The notes under the pieces: generated by a model
Seen by the model: the letters and a program-made list of their open reading frames with translations, nothing else
The model's database searches: none
Told to the model about the DNA's origin: nothing
Part shown: positions 1 to 6,201 of the stretch, piece after piece
Position numbering within the stretch: position 1 is the stretch's first letter
Layout: every line of letters starts with the position of its first letter
Made by a program: the position numbers and the translations under genes
Source of the DNA: CAZVEV01 sp964625865
Lineage (GTDB): Bacteria > Planctomycetota > Phycisphaerae > SM23-33
Length of the DNA: 16,637 bases
Direction of reading: 5' to 3'
Assembly (NCBI GenBank): GCA_964625865.1
Contig: CAZVEV010000116.1
Coordinates: 1-16,637, forward strand

Positions 1-301
1 TCGGCTTGGGCGTGCCCTTGAACATCGGGTCCGGCAGCGAGATCTTCAGCGCGACCTTGTCGCCTGTCGGCGCGGGGGTCGTCTTGCCGCCGTTGGTCCC
101 GCCGCCGGCGGGCTTGGTGGTGGGCTGGGCGCCGGTCTTGCAGCACTTCCCGCCCGAGCCGCAACACTTCTTGCCGCCGTTGCCGCCCTTGCCCGCCTGA
201 TCGTCGCCGCCGTTGTCCTTATCGCCGCAACCAGTGGCGACCAGACCCATTACCGCGATCAACGCGATGGCGACCATTCCAAGATACTTTGCGTCCTTCA
301 T
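1..301 (-). CDS. Cys-rich lipoprotein, 5' part (truncated by window edge)
   Basis: The first 100 codons of an exported lipoprotein; the rest lies beyond base 1. The ATG at 301-299 follows an AGAGGA ribosome-binding site five bases upstream. Residues 1-24 form a signal peptide (basic start, then a hydrophobic run) ending in VATGC, so Cys25 is the likely lipidated residue; Ala at -3 is less common than Leu. Residues 26-80 are a low-complexity linker rich in Gly, Lys, Pro and Asn. It contains two cysteine pairs, C46-C47 and C53-C54, in the form CC-x5-CC, which could bind a metal or form disulfides. A folded domain seems to begin near residue 81 (DKVALKISLP). I do not recognise the family. It lies 204 bases downstream of the ApbE stop, on the same strand, so it may have its own promoter or be read through from the redox operon. 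Confidence 0.75.
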   Translation of the reverse strand, partial: MKDAKYLGMVAIALIAVMGLVATGCGDKDNGGDDQAGKGGNGGKKCCGSGGKCCKTGAQPTTKPAGGGTNGGKTTPAPTGDKVALKISLPDPMFKGTPKP

Positions 302-505
302 GTCTGTTCCTCTTTCTCTAGCTCGGGGCTGCGATTTCGCGTGCCCGGCCGCTGTCAGCAGCCCTGTCCTACAACGTACGAGTAACGCTCCTGCAATCCT
401 GCAGTCCAACAAGACCCGGCATTATGACGAACATCGCAGCCGAGATCAACCATTTTTCGTCCCATTTCAACGCGCGTCGCGCGCCGGGGTTCCGCTCAAT
501 TCACG
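302..505. other. Intergenic region between ApbE gene and lipoprotein gene
   Basis: These 204 bases should hold the 3' end of the ApbE operon and the leader of the lipoprotein gene. I see an alternating CG-rich stretch (CGCGCG twice, separated by one base) near 472-485, but its loop would be too short for a classical terminator and no T-run follows. No convincing -35/-10 pair was found by eye. Confidence 0.4.
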
Positions 506-1576
506 TCAATCAAACACTGTAACGGTTGGCAGGGCATCCAGGCCGAAGCTGAGAAGCTCTGCCTTGGCGTCGGCGCCCTCGGCGGGGCGGGGCACGACAA
601 CGGCGGCCGTGTCGTCATGCGCGTCACAGTACGCTTCCACCTCCTCGGCGGACATCACCATGAACGCCGTCGACAGTGCGTCGGCGCGGGCGGCGGACGG
701 ACAGATCGCCCAGGCGGCCAAGTGCATCATCGCGGGCCTGCCCGTTCGCGGGTCGATAACGTGCTCGCCCTGCAACTGCACGCCCGAGCCGCTGAGGGCC
801 CCGCTGTGAAGGACGATCCTCTCCAGTCCCGCCGCCGGTCCCCAGTCGCCCCCGATGCCCAGGACCCACCCCGCCACGCCGGGCGGACAGCCCGCCTCGA
901 CGCCGCCGGACCCCCGCACCAGGGCCGTCGAGGTCCCCCCGTGAATCATCGCGTTGTCGATGCCCCAGTCGTCCAGCGTCTCGACCACGCGGTCCAGGGC
1001 AAAGCCCTTGCCGATTCCCCCCAGATCCACCACTACCCGCCCGGGCCAAGGAAAAACTGGGGACGCTACCCTGTTTTTCTGGTCGCCATCAGCCTCCACG
1101 TGCTCTTGCCGAGGAAAAACAGGGTAGCGTCCCCAGTTTTTCTTCACACCCACGGTGAAGTCCTCGAAGTTCAGGACCAGGCGGTCCATGCCCACCCGCG
1201 CCATTGCCGCGTCCCACTGGTCCTGCGTTGCAGCAACCGGATGGCCCTCATCGTCCCGCGCGCACTGGACGGCCGGGCCTATCGTCACGTCAAACGCCCC
1301 GCCGGTGGCACAGTGGACCTCGTTGGCGACGAGCAGACACTCCAGCACGTCCGGCTCGACGCCGGTGGACTGGCCCGCATCGAGCAGGTTGATCTGCCCG
1401 ACGTCGCTGCAGGGATTGAATCGGCTGAGCATGCCCTCCATGCGATCAACGTCGCGGAAGACCGCCATCGCGACTTGTCCGGCGTAGGTCTCGTCCGGAC
1501 AGGCGATGACGATCTCGAACGGCGTGTTCATCGCCTCGTGGGCGAACCGATGCAGGGGCGTTTGATTGTCGCACAT
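506..1576 (-). CDS. apbE: ApbE-family FAD:protein FMN transferase with in-frame palindromic insertion
   Basis: ApbE enzymes transfer FMN from FAD to a Ser/Thr of a target protein, making covalent flavoproteins for electron transfer. This 356-residue product has the family motifs in order: SRFNP (51-55), GGAFDVTIGPAV (92-103), DLGGIGKGFALD (184-195), IHGGTS (211-216), HVIDPRTGRP (272-281) and the metal-site region ADALSTA (298-304). There is no signal peptide or lipobox; the first beta strand starts near residue 17, so the enzyme looks cytoplasmic, unlike the exported ApbE of many Gram-negatives. The start is 22 bases after the upstream stop with only a weak ribosome-binding site; the ATG at codon 16 is an alternative. 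Residues 146-175 (KNWGRYPVF, a 12-residue spacer, KNRVASPVF) come from an inverted-repeat insertion sitting just before the DLGGIGKG motif, where the family has a short hairpin loop. It is last in a four-gene operon. No recognisable flavin-acceptor motif was seen in the neighbours. Confidence 0.9.
   Translation of the reverse strand: MCDNQTPLHRFAHEAMNTPFEIVIACPDETYAGQVAMAVFRDVDRMEGMLSRFNPCSDVGQINLLDAGQSTGVEPDVLECLLVANEVHCATGGAFDVTIGPAVQCARDDEGHPVAATQDQWDAAMARVGMDRLVLNFEDFTVGVKKNWGRYPVFPRQEHVEADGDQKNRVASPVFPWPGRVVVDLGGIGKGFALDRVVETLDDWGIDNAMIHGGTSTALVRGSGGVEAGCPPGVAGWVLGIGGDWGPAAGLERIVLHSGALSGSGVQLQGEHVIDPRTGRPAMMHLAAWAICPSAARADALSTAFMVMSAEEVEAYCDAHDDTAAVVVPRPAEGADAKAELLSFGLDALPTVTVFD
1051..1142. 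repeat. REP-like inverted repeat inserted in frame in apbE
   Basis: Two perfect 29-bp arms, 1051-1079 and 1114-1142, are exact reverse complements and flank a 34-bp spacer. The left arm begins GAAAAACTGGGGACGCTACC. The AAAACTGGGGACGCTACCC core resembles the mobile palindromic repeats linked in many bacteria to RAYT/Y1-type REP transposases; that assignment is by pattern memory. The part that translates to extra residues is 90 bases (1052-1141), a multiple of three, and neither arm has a stop in the gene's reading frame. Confidence 0.9.
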
Positions 1577-1598
1577 GGGACCGACCCCGAGGGGCGTC

Positions 1599-2141
1599 CT
1601 AGAACGGCGGCGCCGCGGCGCGGCAGCGCTTGATGGCGAAGAACCCGTAGCCCAGGCCGGATGCGGTGGCCAGGATCGAGATATACTCGTGGATGGCCGC
1701 GATGCCTATCTGCCCCTCCGTGCCGAGCAGGGGCATCATGGCCAGCACGGCCGTCAGGATCATGCACAGGCCCGTCGCCGCCAGCGCCCAGAAGAACATG
1801 CGCTCGACGCACAGGCCGATGCTGCACCCTTCAGTGCAGCAGGGCCCGCTGAACGCCTCGGCGCGGAGGACAACCATCACCGCCAGCGCAACGGCGAAGA
1901 TTGCCCCGCCGAACACGTGGATCATCAGGACAAACCCGGTGATCCCGCCGGCGATGAACAGCCCGCTGACGACCAGAATGGCAACGGCGGCACAGAGCAC
2001 GCGCTCGGTCAGTGCATCGATGCGCGGGAACCGCCCGGTCCGGAGTTCAACTTCCAGCGCCGAGGCGGCCAGCAGCTTGCCCCGCGTCGCAAGGACCCAC
2101 GCGACGGACCCGACAACGAGTATCGTGAGGATGTAAAACAT
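1599..2141 (-). CDS. Small integral membrane protein, putative b-heme redox subunit
   Basis: A 180-residue membrane protein. The ATG at 2141-2139 is chosen because a GGAG/GGGAG ribosome-binding site precedes it and the hydrophobic N-terminus starts there; a longer start at 2222 would add a polar extension overlapping the upstream gene. About five hydrophobic segments are visible: roughly 2-18, 47-66, 68-92, 114-138 and 146-170. The protein has only two histidines, H75 and H151, both in membrane segments, which suits bis-His ligation of one b-type heme. A loop near 101-111 carries four cysteines (CC, then C106 and C111). It starts 10 bases after the multiheme cytochrome stop and ends 22 bases before apbE, so it very likely partners the cytochrome, perhaps passing electrons to or from quinone. 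I do not recognise the family; the heme role is inference. It could instead be a structural anchor. Confidence 0.75.
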   Translation of the reverse strand: MFYILTILVVGSVAWVLATRGKLLAASALEVELRTGRFPRIDALTERVLCAAVAILVVSGLFIAGGITGFVLMIHVFGGAIFAVALAVMVVLRAEAFSGPCCTEGCSIGLCVERMFFWALAATGLCMILTAVLAMMPLLGTEGQIGIAAIHEYISILATASGLGYGFFAIKRCRAAAPPF

Positions 2142-2151
2142 CGTGTGCTCC

Positions 2152-4581
2152 CTACTCCTTTGTTCCGGCGTAACGGGCGAGTCGGCGGATGGCAAGAATG
2201 CCGTACGCCAGCAGCACCGCAAGGATAATGCACGCCATCGTAATCAGGACGGTCTTGAAGATCGGGCGGAAGAGGAACGTCAGGCCGAACATCGTGTGAT
2301 AGACGTTGCTCAGTTCCGCCAGTTCATGCATGGGCTTGACCGAGCCGGCCTCGGTCTTCATCGGCCCGATGCCCGCGATCTGCGCGTCGAGCATGGGCGA
2401 GTTCAGCGAGTGGCAGTCGGTGCAGCCGCCTGCGCCCAAGGACTGGCTGGCCGGTCTCACGTCGTGTGCCATCGGCCAGGACACCGCCTCGGCGGCGGGG
2501 TTGTCGCCGGCGACGAGCTTCCCGTCGCTCAGCGAGAACAGCTTGCCCGCATTGACGTAGGCATACGTCCCACCGCGGTCGGCGGCGAGCTTCTGCAGCA
2601 TCAGAGCGGCCTGTGCTTCGGTGAACGCCTTGTCCGTATCGACGGTCTCGGTGACGGCGGAGACGACGAAGTCGGGCACGAGGGGCTTCAGCGTGCGTTG
2701 GTCCCCGTCGCCCTTGACCAGCCATGCGAAGACCGGCATCTGCGGCGTGCCCGCCGACCCGGCCACGCCCTCGACCTCAACCAGCGTGATGTCGTAGGTG
2801 ATGCTCCCCCCGCCGTGATCGGTCCGTACGATGGCCCGCTCGTAGACCTTGGCGCCCGTATCGACAACGGGCTGGCCCAGCCCCAGCTTGGGCGCATCCA
2901 GCGCCCGGATCATCTCCATGAGCCGTTCATCCAGTGCCGTCCCATCGCCGACCTTGTCCGGCTCACTGTCGGGAGTATCCTTCAGGCGGATCAGGGGCAG
3001 GATCTCGCCATTCTTGTCGCGGGCCCAATACGGCGAGACGCCGGGGTCCGGCCCGTCATAGTCCTCGGCGTCGAGGGCGCCGTCGATGTTTCGCCTGTAG
3101 AGCTTTCCGCCGGCAATGAGAACCGGCGTGCCGCCGATCTTGTCTTCGTCGGCCTGCTTGGCGCTGGTCGCTTCGTTTTCGTCAGCGATCAGGCGCGGAG
3201 CCAGCAGGCCCAGAATCGTGCCGACCTGCTCGGGAGCGTCGAGGATCCCCTTCGCTGCATCGGTGATATCGTCCGGAAGGACGGGTGTGACCTTGTCACC
3301 GTCCAGCTTCGCCCAGTAGGCCGGCCACATCATCCGGTGCGGCGCGATCATGTCCGAGGCGTTCCGCATGAACACCGGCTCGACGATGACCGGCGTCTCG
3401 GTGCGCCACTGCGCCTGCCCCGCAATGCCCAGCCGGTTCGAGCGGGACGTCCAGACCTTCGTGGGGGTCTTGCCCGGCCAGGGGCCCGAGTGGCAGGCCG
3501 TGCAGGTCATCTTCTCGATGTGGACCGCGGGCAGGCCCGGGTGCTTGGGCTTCGGCGCGCCGAGGCGCCCGCCCATGGCCAGCGCGCCTTCGGCGCCTTC
3601 GACGCCGAGATGGCAGCCGCGGCAGGACAACTCGCCGACGGCGGGGTTCTTCCTGTGGGCCGCCTCGCCGGTATAGCCGCGGATAATCGCGTGGTCTTCG
3701 CCGTTGCGATGGCAGGAGACGCACGTCATCCCGGCGGCCGAATGGACGTCGCCCGAGACCTGCCACTTGGGCTTGGCCCTGTCGGTGACCGAGTGGCAGT
3801 TGAGACACCGCGCGTCGGTGGGCTTGCCCACCTTCAGGTACGTTCGGAACTTGAGGGTATCGAAGAGGGTCGCGTCATACTGAACGGCCGGGGGGATGTT
3901 GTACACGTTAGGGTCCGGCCCCGGACTCGTCGTGGGGATCCAGACGTCGCTTTGCCTGGACGCCATCCCGCCGACGTCGCCGAGACCTGCGGCGGCGGTG
4001 GCGGCCCAGCGGAAGTTCTCTCGTCCACACTGCTTGGCCCATTCGGAGGGGCTGTACGTATCGGAGGTCTGGTGACAGCCGAGGCAGTTGGCCTCGATCT
4101 TTCCGGAGACCGTCCAGCGGGCGGCCCCGTCGGTCAGCGCCTCGTCGTCCGACGGCTCGGCGACGCCGGCCCCGGGCAAGTGACGGGCGAACAACTGCGT
4201 GAAACGCCACGCCGTGATGCCGATCTCCTCGGGCTTCCACACGCCGTCGCGTTTGCGATGCGCCAGGGGCAACTGCGTGCCGGTGGCCCGGTCGACCCAG
4301 ACCCACGGCTCGCCGGGGCGACCGTCGCAGCCGGCGTTGAAGTGGAACCCGCCGGTGATCTTGTCGTAGTCGTGGCAGGCCCCGCAGGTGGTCTTGGTCG
4401 ACAGCGGCCAGGCGCGGGGCATGGTGGGCAGGATGCTGATATCGTTCTCGTCGCGCAGGACCAGGCGGTGGACGGGAATGGCCCGCCCGCCGGTCGAGTG
4501 GTCGTTTTCGTCTCCATGGGCGACCGGCAGGGCGGCCAGGCTGACGGCGACTAACGTCAGGGCAAACGCAGGTTTTCTCAC
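2152..4581 (-). CDS. Membrane-anchored heptaheme c-type cytochrome
   Basis: An 809-residue exported electron-transfer protein. A Sec signal peptide spans about residues 1-23 (cleavage near VAHG). Seven CxxCH heme c sites are visible: CGACH 66-70, CLGCH 166-170, CLNCH 259-263, CVSCH 287-291, CRGCH 320-324, CTACH 360-364 and CTDCH 720-724. One transmembrane helix at about 770-797 with a short basic tail (RRLARYAGTKE) anchors the C-terminus, leaving the hemes in the periplasm. Residues 365-719 have no heme site, so the seventh heme sits alone close to the membrane after a long heme-free domain. The start is GTG at 4581-4579; it overlaps the TGA of the upstream oxidoreductase gene (GTGA), with AAGGA nine bases upstream inside that gene. 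An upstream ATG at 4782 would add an Arg/Pro-rich stretch before the signal peptide and is rejected. The exact family and physiological partner are unknown; coupling suggests it accepts electrons from the preceding enzyme or an associated reaction. Confidence 0.9.
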   Translation of the reverse strand: MRKPAFALTLVAVSLAALPVAHGDENDHSTGGRAIPVHRLVLRDENDISILPTMPRAWPLSTKTTCGACHDYDKITGGFHFNAGCDGRPGEPWVWVDRATGTQLPLAHRKRDGVWKPEEIGITAWRFTQLFARHLPGAGVAEPSDDEALTDGAARWTVSGKIEANCLGCHQTSDTYSPSEWAKQCGRENFRWAATAAAGLGDVGGMASRQSDVWIPTTSPGPDPNVYNIPPAVQYDATLFDTLKFRTYLKVGKPTDARCLNCHSVTDRAKPKWQVSGDVHSAAGMTCVSCHRNGEDHAIIRGYTGEAAHRKNPAVGELSCRGCHLGVEGAEGALAMGGRLGAPKPKHPGLPAVHIEKMTCTACHSGPWPGKTPTKVWTSRSNRLGIAGQAQWRTETPVIVEPVFMRNASDMIAPHRMMWPAYWAKLDGDKVTPVLPDDITDAAKGILDAPEQVGTILGLLAPRLIADENEATSAKQADEDKIGGTPVLIAGGKLYRRNIDGALDAEDYDGPDPGVSPYWARDKNGEILPLIRLKDTPDSEPDKVGDGTALDERLMEMIRALDAPKLGLGQPVVDTGAKVYERAIVRTDHGGGSITYDITLVEVEGVAGSAGTPQMPVFAWLVKGDGDQRTLKPLVPDFVVSAVTETVDTDKAFTEAQAALMLQKLAADRGGTYAYVNAGKLFSLSDGKLVAGDNPAAEAVSWPMAHDVRPASQSLGAGGCTDCHSLNSPMLDAQIAGIGPMKTEAGSVKPMHELAELSNVYHTMFGLTFLFRPIFKTVLITMACIILAVLLAYGILAIRRLARYAGTKE

Positions 4582-4595
4582 GCGTGGAATTCCTT
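4578..4595 (-). promoter_or_regulatory. Translational coupling site: RBS and GTGA stop/start overlap
   Basis: On the minus strand AAGGA (4595-4591) lies nine bases before GTG (4581-4579), which overlaps the TGA stop (4580-4578) of the oxidoreductase gene. This decides the non-ATG start of the cytochrome and implies coupled translation of the two proteins. Confidence 0.8.
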
Positions 4596-6020
4596 CTCGT
4601 CGAAGATGCGCTTCTTCTGGGTCTCGATCACGTCGTTGACGGCCAGCACGGCCACCGCGGTCTTGTACCCCAGCTCGCCGGGGCAGTTCAGCTTGCTCTT
4701 GTCGCCGGCGCGGACGGCGTCGAAGAAGTTTGCCAGGTGCGGCTGGTGGAACGGGCGGGCCAGGTCCACCGGGAGGGGCCACTGCGGCAGGGAGGCCGAT
4801 AGGCGCACGTCCAGGACGGCCTTGGTGCTCTTGGCGCGGGCCTTGGGGATCTTCTGGGCGATCTCCTGGATCAGCCCCTGCTTGACGTACTGGTTCCAGT
4901 CGGGCACTTCGGCGCGGGTTTCCTTCTTGACCCAGTTGCCCCGCGCGGGGTTCTCCGAGATCACGAGCGTACCGTTCTCGCCCATGAACACCTCGTGATA
5001 TCCGCCGTGGCTGGTGGTGGTCTGGACCTGGTAGAACGCCCGGCTGATGCCCTGGTCGGTTTCGTATTCATAGAGGCACATGACGTTGTCGTACCACTCG
5101 TGCGTGGAGTAGTAGTCCACGCCGCCGGAGGCGAAGACCGATGTCGGTGGCTTCTGGAAGACCCACTCGAAGATGTCGATCTGGTGCGAACCGAGGTCGA
5201 CGATCGGCCCACCGCCGTACTTCTTGAACCAGCGCCAGTTGCGGAACTGGTGCATGTCCTCGTAGCCGTACTTGGCGAGTTTGTCCGGTGTCATGATGAA
5301 CTCGGCCTTCTTGGGCCAGCCGATGTCCGCACTGACGCCGCGGTTCCACTGGGCCATCGCCTGCGTGACGCGCCCGAGGATCTTGACTTCCGGGTTCAGA
5401 ACGAGCTGTTCCATCGCATGGCGGTATCGCGGGTTCGATCGTCTCTGGTGCCCGATCTGGAGGAGCTTGCCGGTCTCGTTGGAGACGCGGACCATCTCCC
5501 GGGCCTTGGTCAGGTCGTTGGACATCTCCTTTTCGCAGTAGACGTGGCAGCCCTTCTTCATGCAGGCGATCGCGTGCTCGGCGTGCATCCACTCGGGGGT
5601 CGCCACGATGACGCAGTCGAGGTCCAGGGAATCGTCAGCGAGCATCTCCTGGTAGTCCTCGAAGACCTTCAAGTCCGGGAACTTGATGTTCTTGTTGAAC
5701 CCGCCCTTCTGGAGCTTCCGGCTGACGCGCAGCTTGTTGTACGACCAGATGTCGCTCATCGCCACGAAGTTCAACCCGGGGATCGGGGCGCCCTGGAAGA
5801 GGCACGCGTCGATCAGGACCTGCCCCTGGGCACCGGTCCCGATAATCGCGACGTTCAGATCGCCGGGCTTCTTCTTCGGGGTCTTGGGCTTGGCCGCCGC
5901 GGTATCCTCGCCCGAAGCGGATTTCCCGCCGGCGAGAATAACCGTCGCCCCGGCCGCCGCCGTGCCGGCCAGGAAGCCCCGCCGATCCAACGTCTTCTTG
6001 TTTGTCGTGTTCTTGTCCAT
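4578..6020 (-). CDS. Tat-exported Gfo/Idh/MocA-family oxidoreductase
   Basis: A 480-residue NAD(P)-dependent oxidoreductase of the glucose-fructose oxidoreductase/inositol dehydrogenase family, which acts on sugars and related polyols. A twin-arginine signal (DRRGFLAG, R13-R14, then an Ala-rich hydrophobic stretch to about 31) indicates export of a folded, cofactor-loaded enzyme. A Lys/Pro linker leads to the Rossmann fold: AIIGTGAQGQ with the glycine motif at G61-G66. The family's EKP signature is EKE here (E163-K164-E165), keeping the catalytic Lys but losing the Pro. The substrate-side motif LGSHQID (276-282) matches the usual GxH-x2-D pattern, with H279 and D282. Ser/Thr/Tyr-rich segments follow in the C-terminal beta sheet domain. 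The ATG at 6020 is preceded by GGAG. It is the first gene of the four-gene redox operon and overlaps the cytochrome start by four bases. Substrate is not predictable; a glycoside or sugar oxidised in the periplasm is likely. Confidence 0.92.
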   Translation of the reverse strand: MDKNTTNKKTLDRRGFLAGTAAAGATVILAGGKSASGEDTAAAKPKTPKKKPGDLNVAIIGTGAQGQVLIDACLFQGAPIPGLNFVAMSDIWSYNKLRVSRKLQKGGFNKNIKFPDLKVFEDYQEMLADDSLDLDCVIVATPEWMHAEHAIACMKKGCHVYCEKEMSNDLTKAREMVRVSNETGKLLQIGHQRRSNPRYRHAMEQLVLNPEVKILGRVTQAMAQWNRGVSADIGWPKKAEFIMTPDKLAKYGYEDMHQFRNWRWFKKYGGGPIVDLGSHQIDIFEWVFQKPPTSVFASGGVDYYSTHEWYDNVMCLYEYETDQGISRAFYQVQTTTSHGGYHEVFMGENGTLVISENPARGNWVKKETRAEVPDWNQYVKQGLIQEIAQKIPKARAKSTKAVLDVRLSASLPQWPLPVDLARPFHQPHLANFFDAVRAGDKSKLNCPGELGYKTAVAVLAVNDVIETQKKRIFDEKEFHA

Positions 6021-6201
6021 CGTTCAGCTCCGATAAGTCAGGGGTCCTTGTGAAACAGAACCTTTGTTTGTCACACACCTGCCGGCGATACGCGCCGCCC
6101 AGGTGAAACCTGCCTGCCGGCAGGTCATCTCAACGCCTCGTCCCTACGTTATTGTACTGCTTCTTGCCGGCGGGACCAAATCAGTGTCCATCCCGTCAGC
6201 C
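6021..6201. other. Intergenic leader of the redox operon
   Basis: These 181 bases must hold the promoter of the oxidoreductase-cytochrome-ApbE operon unless it is read through from the HEAT gene. The only strong structure is the CCTGCCGGCAGG palindrome listed separately, with nearby partial copies (CCTGCCGGCG near 6079, TTGCCGGCGG near 6166). No clear -35/-10 boxes or T-tailed terminator were found by eye. Confidence 0.4.
6113..6124. repeat. Perfect 12-bp palindrome CCTGCCGGCAGG
   Basis: A self-complementary 12-mer about 90 bases upstream of the Gfo/Idh/MocA start. It may be an operator half-site pair or a fragment of a dispersed GC-rich repeat; the sequence alone does not decide. Confidence 0.5.

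Noticed and set aside
472..485. Alternating CGCGCG stretch as intrinsic terminator of the apbE operon
   Set aside because: The loop would be one base and no T-run follows.
2143..4554. Plus-strand frame of about 800 codons opposite the cytochrome gene
   Set aside because: The minus strand carries seven CxxCH motifs, a signal peptide and a membrane anchor; the plus frame shows none and is a composition artefact.
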